This document shows positions 19,549 through 28,298 of a stretch of DNA of 64,000 bases, one piece after another. How positions within the stretch are numbered: the first letter of the stretch is position 1; each line of letters starts with the position of its first letter. The position numbers and the translations under genes were made by a program. The DNA is from an endosymbiont of Acanthamoeba sp. UWC8 (GTDB taxonomy: Bacteria > Pseudomonadota > Alphaproteobacteria > Rickettsiales > Midichloriaceae). The notes below the pieces were generated by a model, which had not been told where the DNA came from, searched no databases, and saw nothing but the letters and a program-made list of their open reading frames with translations. The stretch lies in assembly GCF_000730245.1 (NCBI RefSeq), contig NZ_CP004403.1:372001-436000 (forward strand), written 5' to 3'.

Positions 19549-19570
19549 AAGGGTATAATTTATACCCTTT
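19549..19570 (+). terminator. Putative terminator after the MipZ-like gene
   Basis: A near-perfect palindrome, AAGGGTATA and TATACCCTT around a short AT loop, lies 27 bp after the stop. Only a short T run follows, so it may be a weak or bidirectional terminator between the two convergent genes. Confidence 0.5.
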
Positions 19571-19665
19571 GTTATCCTAGAATTTTTATGAAAATAAATT
19601 ATTAAATTTATTGTTTAAAAATATAAGATTTAATAGATAAACAATCTTCACTTTTACCAAAGTAA

Positions 19666-20190
19666 TTAATAAGAATGTATCACATTTGTAACCACGCCCC
19701 AAATCACTATACTTTCTTTATCAGTAATATCGATTGGTTGAAATTCGGAGTTTTCAGGAAGAAGCAGGATTTTTTCCTTATCTTTATAAAGTCTCTTTAC
19801 CGTAAGCTCTCCTTCAATTGCCGCGATCACTATTTTACCGTGCTGCGGCTCTAAGCTTCTGTCAACTACCAACAGGTCATCGGGATGTATTCCGGCATTA
19901 ATCATTGAAAGGCCGGTTGCACGCACCAAATATGTCGAATCAGGGCTCTTTACCAGGTATTCATTTAGATCAAGCATATTTTCAATGTTATCATCCGCAG
20001 GTGAAGGGAAGCCGGCTGCGACCTTAGAGCTATAGAGAGGCAGTTTGCAAGGCGGACGATCAAGTATGGTTAACACCTCTTCAATTCGAGTAACCGGTAC
20101 TCTTATCGGTTTTGTCGGTTCACCATATTTACTCCCTGCCCCGCGTGGTCTACCTGACCCCTCTCTTTTTCCGCCCCAAATAACATTCAT
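19666..20190 (-). CDS. UmuD-like S24 peptidase, catalytically intact
   Basis: This 174-residue protein is a LexA/UmuD-type self-cleaving protease. The cleavage site is Ala59-Gly60 (KVAAGFPSPADD). The catalytic Ser is Ser95 (GLSM) and the Lys is Lys132 (LTVKRL), aligning with Ser60 and Lys97 of E. coli UmuD. The N-terminal 45 residues (GRPRG, then YGEPTKPIRVP) resemble a short segment seen in other bacterial UmuD/LexA-like proteins and may replace the usual DNA-binding region. In the SOS response, RecA filaments trigger cleavage. It is 2.6 kb from umuC, unlike the defective paralogue beside umuC. Confidence 0.88.
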   Translation of the reverse strand: MNVIWGGKREGSGRPRGAGSKYGEPTKPIRVPVTRIEEVLTILDRPPCKLPLYSSKVAAGFPSPADDNIENMLDLNEYLVKSPDSTYLVRATGLSMINAGIHPDDLLVVDRSLEPQHGKIVIAAIEGELTVKRLYKDKEKILLLPENSEFQPIDITDKESIVIWGVVTNVIHSY

Positions 20191-20285
20191 GAACTAACCT
20201 CCTTACTCTACAATTTATCCATAAATAGTTCTTATTATATAGATTATCGTACATTATTCAAGTTAGTTTTTATATAATTGCTGAT

Positions 20286-21212
20286 TTATAATCCTAAAGC
20301 ATCCCACGCATCCTTAAAATTTATTCGTGCGCTTGACTTAGCCCCGGCTTTTTCTGATTCAAGTATAAATTTTTCTTTTTCTTTAAAGTTAATTTTATCA
20401 ACCCAGCTTTTTAACTCGCTTTTTAAAGGATTTACATATGTTACTTCCGTCGCTTTAACATTAGGTATAATATCATCAACCATAATTGCCAGCTCATAGG
20501 GTATTAATTCCTTAAGTGTAGTATTATTATGTTTGATATTATTATCTATGAAATTCGGATTACCTCCCAACCCGTTAACAAAACGCTGAAGTACAATACG
20601 AAGTAAGGATGGTACAGTTGTATTATATTTATTAAATTCTTCGAAAAACTCTTTAGTATTATCGTTCAATTTATCATCATTATTAAGCCTTATACCTTGC
20701 TGCATAAAATATTCTATAGCTTTTACATTTTTTTCTATAACAGCCTGCATTAATGCTGTTTTACCTTCTTTATCCTTTATCTCCGGATCAGCCTCATAGT
20801 CTGTTAAATATTTTATAATATCTTTATCCTGAGATTTTATCCCCAATTTTCCTACATACATTAGCGCAGTTTTACCATTAATATCTTGGATATTTGGATT
20901 TGCTCCTACCTCCAGCAAATATTTCACGATTGCTAAACATCCGTTTTGCGCTGCAAACATTAATGGTGTTTTACCTTCATTATCCCCTAAATCCGCATCC
21001 GCTCCATTTTCCAGCAAACATTTTACCTCCTCTTCTTTCCCCATACCGGCTAAATATATTAAGGCCGTTTTATGGCGGTCACGAGAATACTTTTTATTTA
21101 TATCTTTACCTTCTGCTATAAGATGCGCTACACTTTCCACGCCCTCACTTGCAGCAGATATAAAAGGATTTCTATCAAGCAGGGTATAGTCAGGAATATC
21201 AGTATTTTTCAT
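20286..21212 (-). CDS. Ankyrin-repeat protein with conserved C-terminal module
   Basis: The 308-residue protein has about five ankyrin repeats (residues 10-165), with typical blocks such as GKTPLMFAAQNGCLAIVKYL and LLEVGANPNIQD. The C-terminal 130 residues are not ankyrin. They carry ELIPYELAIMVDDII, an F-box/PRANC-like LPxEL pattern, and NPLKSELKSWVDKI. Both elements recur in the other two ankyrin proteins of the window. Such proteins in Rickettsiales are often secreted into the host, but no N-terminal signal is visible. It is monocistronic. Confidence 0.85.
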   Translation of the reverse strand: MKNTDIPDYTLLDRNPFISAASEGVESVAHLIAEGKDINKKYSRDRHKTALIYLAGMGKEEEVKCLLENGADADLGDNEGKTPLMFAAQNGCLAIVKYLLEVGANPNIQDINGKTALMYVGKLGIKSQDKDIIKYLTDYEADPEIKDKEGKTALMQAVIEKNVKAIEYFMQQGIRLNNDDKLNDNTKEFFEEFNKYNTTVPSLLRIVLQRFVNGLGGNPNFIDNNIKHNNTTLKELIPYELAIMVDDIIPNVKATEVTYVNPLKSELKSWVDKINFKEKEKFILESEKAGAKSSARINFKDAWDALGL

Positions 21213-21562
21213 TTTTCTTCATAATTAGTTAAAAAAGCATTATATCATGTGCAAATAGCATAAGAAACTAACGTTTATTTAAGCTAAAGTTAAGATTGTT
21301 TATATTATATGTTACTAAATTTATGCTTGTAAAGTAACAAATTAAGGTTATGTGTAAGGAATATAGAGTGGTTACTATAAGTAATAATGTATTTCTTAAA
21401 TATGGCTCAATATAGTTTGAGGGAAAGTTAAATTTTTGTTAAGGGTTTGAATAATAAGGAAAAACAAATCATTCTCCAATAATTTCAACTATTGAAAACT
21501 AATAATAAAGCAATATTTAACAACTAAATTAAAATTAATAGTGTACAGGTTGTTGGATTTAG
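21213..21562. other. 350-bp intergenic stretch, nothing recognised
   Basis: AT-rich sequence between the ankyrin gene and the end of umuC. I see no open frame of note, RNA gene or clear inverted repeat. It must hold the promoter of the leftward ankyrin gene, but no convincing -35/-10 pair stands out. Confidence 0.4.
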
Positions 21563-22825
21563 TTAATAAACACTCAGTAGCTCATCCCATCTGGTCGTAT
21601 ACCTGGGAGATAATAAGTCAGCCTTTACCTTCCATTCTTTTCTAATGCCTTCGGCCGCATGCTGAATCAAACGTTTACCGAATTTCTTATTAAGCTCATC
21701 AACTGCCTTCATGAGAGCAACCGACCTTAACTCTTTTCCCGAGTTGAATTCCTCGGTTATATCCTGCTGAAAGTAATTTTCTCTTACTATATCCAGTAAA
21801 ACCACTCCAGCTTTTTTATACTGGAATCCGCGCTTATATATTGCTTCCAGGCCTTTTATTGCCGCACTGATCAGCGCCCCCGTATCCGAAGTCGGATAGG
21901 TAAGTTCAATTAATTTACTTTTGTTGTATTGCTTAATATCTCTAAAACTATCAGTCCTGATATAAATATATATCCCGTATGCTTTAGAATTTTGCCTTCT
22001 CAGCTTTCTTGCAGCATTTGCCGTATATGAAGCAATTGCTTCCCTTAGCTCACTAAGTTCGCTCACACTCCTGCCGAATGTGCGGGTGGAAGAAATTGAT
22101 TTCTTTGCCTCAATCTCTTCAAGCTCTAAACAGGATAGCCCGTTTAATTCATATATTATTCGCTCAATTACTACTGAAAAATGCTTCCTAATAAAAGTAG
22201 CACTTGCTTGTTTTAAATCATAAGCGGTTCTGATCCCGAATTTTAGCTCAAGTTTCATGCCCCATTTTTTTCCGATACCCCAGACGTTATTAATACCCAA
22301 AGACTGCAAAGTCAGGTTTATCTCTTCCTCTCCCAATAAACCGCAAACCCCGCTCTTCGATTTCTTAGCTACTTCTCCGGCGGCTTTTGCCAGAGTTTTA
22401 GTATAACTTAAGCCGATAGAAACCGGCATACCCGTCCAAAGCATTACCTTCTCTCGGAGCATTACGCAAAATGCAACGGGGTCAGCTATACCGGTTAAAT
22501 CAATAAACGCTTCATCGATTGAATAAATTTCAATATTCGATACAAACGCTTCAAGGGTAGCCATGACTCTTCTTGAAATATCACCGTAAAGCTCAAAATT
22601 TGATGAATGAATAATTATTTTATGCTGCTTACATAATGCTTCAAACTTAAAATATGGCGCTCCCATGGGTATGCCGAGTAATTTGGCCTCATTGGAACGT
22701 GAAATAACACAACCGTCATTATTAGAAAGAACTACTACCGGTTTATCAATATAAGAAGGACTGAACAATCTTTCACAGGAAACATAAAAATTGTTACAGT
22801 CCACTAACGCAATAAACCTTTTCAT
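21563..22825 (-). CDS. umuC: Y-family DNA polymerase V catalytic subunit UmuC
   Basis: This error-prone translesion polymerase should begin at the ATG at 22825 (MKRFIALVDCNNFYVSCERLF), giving 420 residues, the family's usual length. An upstream in-frame extension to 22867 would overlap umuD and is unlikely. Catalytic metal ligands are in ALVDCNNFYVS and YSIDEAFIDLTG. The helix-hairpin-helix (GINNVWGIGKKWG) and little-finger domains are present, and the C-terminal DUF4113-type tail (RWDELL) is complete. It directly follows the defective umuD gene (stop at 22831). Confidence 0.95.
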   Translation of the reverse strand: MKRFIALVDCNNFYVSCERLFSPSYIDKPVVVLSNNDGCVISRSNEAKLLGIPMGAPYFKFEALCKQHKIIIHSSNFELYGDISRRVMATLEAFVSNIEIYSIDEAFIDLTGIADPVAFCVMLREKVMLWTGMPVSIGLSYTKTLAKAAGEVAKKSKSGVCGLLGEEEINLTLQSLGINNVWGIGKKWGMKLELKFGIRTAYDLKQASATFIRKHFSVVIERIIYELNGLSCLELEEIEAKKSISSTRTFGRSVSELSELREAIASYTANAARKLRRQNSKAYGIYIYIRTDSFRDIKQYNKSKLIELTYPTSDTGALISAAIKGLEAIYKRGFQYKKAGVVLLDIVRENYFQQDITEEFNSGKELRSVALMKAVDELNKKFGKRLIQHAAEGIRKEWKVKADLLSPRYTTRWDELLSVY

Positions 22826-22830
22826 ACTAT

Positions 22831-23355
22831 TTAAAATCGATGAATAACCGCAGTTACAACCCCCCAAACCGAGATATTCGGCTTATTCGTAATATCAATT
22901 GCGTTATAATCATCATTTTCGGGAAGTAATAATATACTACCGTTATCGTTATAATATCTCCTCACGATCAACCCTCCTCCAAACGTTGCCACCACAATTT
23001 TTCCGTTATCAGGTTCAACGCTTCTATCAACGATCAATAAATCACCCGGATATATCCCGACATTCATCATCAGCACGCCAACCGCACGCATGAAATAAGT
23101 GGAAGGAGGATTTTTAACCAAACAGTCATTGAGATTGATTAAGTCCTCAACGAACTCATCGGCAAGCGCAGGTGAGCCGGCGGCGACCTTGGAACCGAAA
23201 AACGGTAATGTCATTGAGTTATATCCTGAAAAGAAGAATTTTTTCTCCATCATATTAATAGGATCTATATATTCCTCTACATCTTCCTTGCAGTTAATAT
23301 CCGCATTAATAAGTAGCTTTAATTCGGTTTTTAATGTATTTAAATTATTGTGCAT
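22831..23355 (-). CDS. umuD: UmuD homologue lacking both catalytic residues
   Basis: This 174-residue protein is in the normal UmuD position directly before umuC. It aligns without gaps with the intact paralogue at 19666. The cleavage-site Ala59-Gly60 is kept, but the catalytic Ser is Leu95 (AVGVLMM) and the catalytic Lys is Arg132 (LIVRRYY). It therefore should not cleave itself. It could be a substrate of the intact paralogue in trans, or act as an uncleaved UmuD-like inhibitor. The open frame is full length and linked to umuC, so it seems selected rather than decayed. Confidence 0.9.
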   Translation of the reverse strand: MHNNLNTLKTELKLLINADINCKEDVEEYIDPINMMEKKFFFSGYNSMTLPFFGSKVAAGSPALADEFVEDLINLNDCLVKNPPSTYFMRAVGVLMMNVGIYPGDLLIVDRSVEPDNGKIVVATFGGGLIVRRYYNDNGSILLLPENDDYNAIDITNKPNISVWGVVTAVIHRF

Positions 23356-23521
23356 ATCTTTCCTCGGTATGTTTCCAGTTTATGTTTTTTACTATACATG
23401 ATATCCGTACACTAATCAAGAAGAGATGTATTAAATATACCTACTTAAATTATAAGTTTGAAAATTGCTCAAAGTGTATATATAAATTTTTTTAATAAAA
23501 ATAGCTTATTATTAAAAACCC

Positions 23522-25414
23522 ATGAGAAATCAAGAGATAAACTTAATTGCATTGGCATACTATGGTAAAATAGAGGAAATCAAATCTTTATTAAATGCAG
23601 AAAAAAATATTAATATAAAAGCCCAAGGGTTTTTAAACGGACACCCTTATACAGCGCTAATCGCCGCAGCTGAAGGCGGTCATGCAGATGTGGTGGAGTT
23701 ATTATTAAATAAACAACAAAAGCCCGGTATTGTAAACAGAGTGCTTAGCTGGCTTGCAGGAACATCCCAAGATGAATATATAATTGCTTTAGGTAAATCA
23801 ATCCGTCAAGGCCATTTAGAGGTAGTAAAGTTACTATTAAAGCAAGGTTTAGATTTAAATAAAAAAACCAAAGACGGGGAAACATTATTAATAACCGCAG
23901 CTAAAGGCGGTCATACGAAAATAGTAAAAGAGCTTTTAAGTAGTGGCGCGGATTTCAATTTAGAAGACAAAAGTAAAAACACCGCATTAATACACGCCGC
24001 CGAACGCGGACACACGGAAACATTAGAAATACTTCTGGAAAAAAAACTAACAAAAGGCTTGTTTACAAGGATATTTGAACCTTTGTTGAGATGGTTTATA
24101 AAGCCGAATGATGGTGAAACCGAATATAGCAAAACTTTTGAAAAGGCAATAGAAAACGATCATAATGAAACAGCGGAATTGTTGCTGAGTAAAGGCTTAA
24201 ATATAAATATTCAAGGGGAGTTAGGCTATAAAACATTAATATCCGCAGCAAAAACCGGAAGCGTAGAGCTGGTAAGTATTGCTTTAAATAACGGCATAGA
24301 TCCCGATAAGAAAGATAAGTTAGGTTACACTGCATTAATGCATGCTGCAGAAAACGGTCATATAGAAGTGGTAGCAAAACTATTAAACAAGAAGGCTAAT
24401 GTAAACGCTTACCGCAATGATAACAGAACAGCATTAATGCTTGCAGTGAAAAAAGAGTATGAGGAAATAGTAGCAATATTATTAGATAACGGTGCCGATC
24501 TAAATACAAGGGATAAATTCAGTTTAGAAACTGCTTTAATAATTGCAGCCAAGAATGGAAACTTAGAGATGGCAGCATTACTTATAAAAGCAGGAGCAGA
24601 TATTAATATTACGGATATTCACGGCAGAACAGCTAAAGAACTGACGGAAAATATCGGTATAAAAAAATTATTTGAAAAATTTGATTTTTACAAAACAGCA
24701 CAATTGAATGATACGCCGCCTTTACTTAATATAACAACTCGATATATTTCTTACCTTCTAGTGAAAGATCAGGATTTTAAAAAATCTTATGAAACTTATA
24801 TAGAAAAATCCAAACTTACTCCGGAAGCAATTGAACTGATTAACGATTGCATACCGAATAGAGCTTCAACTGCCGTTATACCTTATAATCCTACAAAGTC
24901 GATGGTTAACAAATGGATTACTCAGATAGAGGGCGAAAAAAAATTATTTGAATACACTTTCGCCGGAAAAGCAAAAGAAATTAAGTATTTACTGAGGAGT
25001 GTAGAGAATATTAATATCAATGCTCAAGGTTACTGGCCTAACAACTCAAGTTATACGCCGTTAATGCTGGCAGCCGCCGGGAATTCAAACCGCTATATTG
25101 CCGCCTTCTTAACGCTTTCAATGACAAGTCACCTGCCATTAGCTATATTAAAAGACTCATCTTCCATTAAAACAGTAGTAACCCTCCTAAAAGCAGGGGC
25201 GGATCCGGATATAACGAATAATAAAGGTCAAACAGCTAAAGACCTCACTCAATCGGAAAATGTTAAGCAACTGCTTGAAAAGGTTTCGGAATATAGAAAA
25301 ATCAAGCAGGAAAAAGCATTAGCTCAAGGAGTACCGTTTTCAATAAATAAGAAAAAAATAAGCAGCTGGGCTAAACAAATAGAGCAGGAAAACGCCGTTT
25401 TGCAAGAGATATAG
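23522..25414 (+). CDS. Large ankyrin-repeat protein
   Basis: The 630-residue protein contains about nine ankyrin repeats in residues 1-390 (for example KTLISAAKTGSVELV and TALMHAAENGHIEVVAKLL) and a further pair near 475-580. Between and after them sits the post-ankyrin module shared with the other ankyrin proteins: LTPEAIELINDCIP, then NPTKSMVNKWITQIEGE. A second copy of the tryptophan motif lies at the very C-terminus (ISSWAKQIEQE). It is a likely host-directed scaffold or effector. It has no signal peptide. It is divergent from umuD-umuC, with an AT-rich gap holding both promoters. Confidence 0.87.
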   Translation: MRNQEINLIALAYYGKIEEIKSLLNAEKNINIKAQGFLNGHPYTALIAAAEGGHADVVELLLNKQQKPGIVNRVLSWLAGTSQDEYIIALGKSIRQGHLEVVKLLLKQGLDLNKKTKDGETLLITAAKGGHTKIVKELLSSGADFNLEDKSKNTALIHAAERGHTETLEILLEKKLTKGLFTRIFEPLLRWFIKPNDGETEYSKTFEKAIENDHNETAELLLSKGLNINIQGELGYKTLISAAKTGSVELVSIALNNGIDPDKKDKLGYTALMHAAENGHIEVVAKLLNKKANVNAYRNDNRTALMLAVKKEYEEIVAILLDNGADLNTRDKFSLETALIIAAKNGNLEMAALLIKAGADINITDIHGRTAKELTENIGIKKLFEKFDFYKTAQLNDTPPLLNITTRYISYLLVKDQDFKKSYETYIEKSKLTPEAIELINDCIPNRASTAVIPYNPTKSMVNKWITQIEGEKKLFEYTFAGKAKEIKYLLRSVENININAQGYWPNNSSYTPLMLAAAGNSNRYIAAFLTLSMTSHLPLAILKDSSSIKTVVTLLKAGADPDITNNKGQTAKDLTQSENVKQLLEKVSEYRKIKQEKALAQGVPFSINKKKISSWAKQIEQENAVLQEI

Positions 25415-25514
25415 CTTAACGGTTAAAACCTTATATATAATTTATTTAATGTTCTCTACTTGAATGCAAAATATATTTAAATTACACTTAATTTAAATAT
25501 ATAAGTATTTGAAA

Positions 25515-26054
25515 ATGAAAGCCTTTAATTCTTATGACGCAGTGAAGAAGCTAACTGATAGAGGAGTTCCCGAAGAGCAGGCAAGCGAGATTATTAATGC
25601 CATTATGGTTAGCAAAGAACATGACTCGACTAATGATACAGCTAACAACCAGAGTACAAAAATAGAACAGGAGCTCGCTTTAATTAGAAAGGATATTGAA
25701 ATACTCAGAAGTGAAATAGCTACTAAATCCGAGCTCAGTGAAATAAAAACAGAATTGGTCGAAATTAATTCGGAACTCAAGCAGGATATCGCAAATACAA
25801 AATCTGAAATAAAACAGGAAATCAATGATTCTATAAATGAACTAAAGCAGGATATCGCGAGCACCAAATCTGAAATAGAACAGGAAATCGATGACTCCGC
25901 AAATGAACTTAAACAGGATATCAACAGCGCAAAGCAAGAAGCTACCGAAACAAAGCTGGAATTCAAGGAAATTAAAAGAGACCTTTTAAAATGGATCATA
26001 CCTCTTTTTATTGCATTTGCAGTAGTTCTTATTGTTAAGAATTTTCCTGTTTAG
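25515..26054 (+). CDS. DUF1640/CCDC90-like coiled-coil protein with C-terminal membrane anchor
   Basis: The protein has about 179 residues from the ATG at 25515; a TTG at 25509 is an alternative start. The N-terminus (AVKKLTDRGVPEEQASEII) resembles the DUF1640 family, which includes mitochondrial MCUR1/CCDC90. A long coiled coil (about 50-150) has at least three near-repeats of the pattern ELKQDIxxxKSEIxQEI. A single C-terminal transmembrane helix (about 155-175) anchors it. This is the usual CCDC90 layout. The function in bacteria is unknown; it is probably an oligomeric membrane-anchored rod. Confidence 0.72.
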   Translation: MKAFNSYDAVKKLTDRGVPEEQASEIINAIMVSKEHDSTNDTANNQSTKIEQELALIRKDIEILRSEIATKSELSEIKTELVEINSELKQDIANTKSEIKQEINDSINELKQDIASTKSEIEQEIDDSANELKQDINSAKQEATETKLEFKEIKRDLLKWIIPLFIAFAVVLIVKNFPV

Positions 26055-26252
26055 GCATATTTATTCTACCTCTCGCTCAATCCTAATTATATATATAGTA
26101 AAAATATATAAAAAAGTTAGTTAGTAATTTTTATAAATGCTACTTATCTAAGGAGCGAAGGAGGGCACTAATATTTCATTAAGGTAGCTCTGAAGTTTTA
26201 TTCAAATAAATATATAAGATATTCAATTTGATTTACCGGACATAGAATGCAT

Positions 26253-27494
26253 TTAAGCAAAATTCTGTTTTAGCCAACGAAACAAATTTTTAAATAATCC
26301 GTCATTATTTGAACTTCTTAAACCGAAGGGATCCATTGAATTTTCTGTTTCGGTCAAGTGTATCAACATCCCGACCGGTGTTGCGAATGAAACTCCGCTC
26401 GAATTTCCCCCTAATCCTTCTAATTTTATCGGGTACCCTACTCTTACGGTTTTAGAAAATATATGCCCGACCAACTCTTTCATCCCGGAAAGCTGGCAAG
26501 CTCCACCTGTGATAACTATTTTATTTCCACCCTGCCTACTCACTCCACTTTCATCAAGCTTATGCTGGATAATTTCCAAAATCTCTTCAACTCTGGCGCG
26601 GATTATTTCAACCAGCATGGTTTTAGGTACAACATTCATCTCACTGTCATCATCATCAGTTAAAGGAACTTCGATCATTTCCCGCTCATCCGAAGGGGTT
26701 ATAATAACTCCTCCGTAAAGGTTTTTTACCCGCTCCGCATTAGTAAAATCAGTACAAAGCCCTCTTGCAATATCATTAGTAACATTAATTCCACCAAGTG
26801 GAACTCCGTCGGTAAAAATTAAATTACCTCTGCTGAAAACTGAAACCGAGGTACAGCTACCCCCAAACTCAATTAAAGTTACCCCCAAATCCATCTCATC
26901 GGCAGTTAGGCATGCTATACCGCTTGCATAAGCCGAAGAGATATAACCTTCCACTTCCAGTTGGCATCTTGCCGCACAATTAGCAATATTTAACAATGTG
27001 CTTGCTTGCCCGGAAATAATATGGAAATCACAGGAAATTTTATTACCGTACATGCCGAGCGGACTCTCAATCCCCCTATTCCCGTCAAGCATATAATCAT
27101 ACGGAAAGGAATGAATGATCTCTATTTCCTGATCGTTATATTTATCGATCACTTGGAAAAGCAACTTATTTAATATCTTCTCATTTATTTCATGTCCGGT
27201 CACCACCATTTCAGATGGCACTCTATGTGAAATTAAATTATTGGAAGTCATCCCGATATAAATCTTCTGTATGCTTTCGCCGGCAAGTTTTTCAGCCGCT
27301 TCTACTGCATAAATGATTGATTTCTCGGTTGCTTTAATATCAGTTATAATTCCGGCTCTAATGCCATGGGAAGCATGATGCCCGACGCCGAGTATTTCAA
27401 TTCTCCCTTGGGTACCCATTCGGGCTATAAAACAAACTACCTTAGAGCTCCCGAGATCTAATACAGCCACAATGTTACTTCTTTGTTTAGGCAT
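26253..27494 (-). CDS. ftsA: Cell division protein FtsA
   Basis: The 413-residue actin-like protein tethers FtsZ to the membrane. The phosphate-1 motif is VLDLGSSKVVCFIAR (about 11-25). The SHS2/1C insertion follows, then phosphate-2 (VTLIEFGGSCTSVSVF). The adenosine motif is VITGGACQLSGM (about 324-335). The C-terminus ends in an amphipathic membrane-targeting helix (LFKNLFRWLKQNFA). It is the last gene of the ddl-ftsQ-ftsA order, 15 bp after ftsQ. No ftsZ lies adjacent. Confidence 0.96.
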   Translation of the reverse strand: MPKQRSNIVAVLDLGSSKVVCFIARMGTQGRIEILGVGHHASHGIRAGIITDIKATEKSIIYAVEAAEKLAGESIQKIYIGMTSNNLISHRVPSEMVVTGHEINEKILNKLLFQVIDKYNDQEIEIIHSFPYDYMLDGNRGIESPLGMYGNKISCDFHIISGQASTLLNIANCAARCQLEVEGYISSAYASGIACLTADEMDLGVTLIEFGGSCTSVSVFSRGNLIFTDGVPLGGINVTNDIARGLCTDFTNAERVKNLYGGVIITPSDEREMIEVPLTDDDDSEMNVVPKTMLVEIIRARVEEILEIIQHKLDESGVSRQGGNKIVITGGACQLSGMKELVGHIFSKTVRVGYPIKLEGLGGNSSGVSFATPVGMLIHLTETENSMDPFGLRSSNNDGLFKNLFRWLKQNFA

Positions 27495-27509
27495 AATTTA
27501 TGCTTCCAG

Positions 27510-28295
27510 TTATCCGTCTTTTGATTTGTATTCAATATAAATTTTATCAGGGATGAGCCTTAAATCAATAACGCTCAAATCATTATTTTTATATTTAACT
27601 ATATTTGTAAGAATTTCCAATGATTTCTCTACATTAACTTCCGGTAACTTCACTTGTAAATCTCCTTGTAAGTAAAGATCCCACCTTCTATTACCGATTT
27701 TAATAATTGATAATACCCGGTTTGATAATTTGTTATGAAACAGCATATCTTGAATAACATGATAATCTTTATTAGCATCTTCTCCTACTATCAGCAAATA
27801 GCCGGTTTTAAGACTATTTTCCGATACTTTTTCTATAACAAACCCGCTATGGTCAACCAAATAAAACTTCCCTTTATACCACCAAATCGCACTTGGCACT
27901 CTTTCTTTAATTAAGATTTTTATTTTTGAGGGCAATATCCTACTTAAGCTTGCTCCTTCAATCCAAGGATTGGTTTTAAGCTTTTCTCTAAGAGAGATTA
28001 AGTCTATATCAAATATATTTTTAACTTCATCTAATTCGGCAGTTTTTAAAACTTGATTATAACTTAGTTTATTTACTCCTAATATTTCAACCTCATCCAA
28101 AGTAAAAACTTTCTGCTTTAAAAATTTGTTCGGTAAGCTCGGGATATTATCAAAAGCACCATGAGGAAAAATGTAATAACCGACTATGCTTAAAAAAACT
28201 AAAGTAAAAATCTTCAGCTTAAAAGTTCTTAGTCTTTGTGCTTTTGCTTTAAGCAAAGTTTGTCGTGATTTAATTTTATAAGTTTGCTGCTTCAT
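27510..28295 (-). CDS. ftsQ: Cell division protein FtsQ
   Basis: The 261-residue bitopic protein has a basic cytoplasmic tail (1-27) and one transmembrane helix (about 28-44). The periplasmic POTRA domain follows (FTLDEVEILGVNKLSYNQVL, then NPWIEGASLSRILPSKIKI), and then the FtsQ beta domain. FtsQ recruits FtsB and FtsL to the divisome. It is 3 bp after ddl and 15 bp before ftsA, so all three are one transcript. Confidence 0.93.
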   Translation of the reverse strand: MKQQTYKIKSRQTLLKAKAQRLRTFKLKIFTLVFLSIVGYYIFPHGAFDNIPSLPNKFLKQKVFTLDEVEILGVNKLSYNQVLKTAELDEVKNIFDIDLISLREKLKTNPWIEGASLSRILPSKIKILIKERVPSAIWWYKGKFYLVDHSGFVIEKVSENSLKTGYLLIVGEDANKDYHVIQDMLFHNKLSNRVLSIIKIGNRRWDLYLQGDLQVKLPEVNVEKSLEILTNIVKYKNNDLSVIDLRLIPDKIYIEYKSKDG

Positions 28296-28298
28296 TTT

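Noticed and set aside
21213-21562. Possible non-coding RNA in the gap before the ankyrin gene
   Set aside because: No stable inverted repeat or terminator-like structure could be seen by eye.
25532-25999. Long open frame antisense to the coiled-coil gene
   Set aside because: It mirrors the Glu/Lys/Gln heptads of the + strand gene, giving a low-complexity Ser/Ile/Phe sequence with no start signal.
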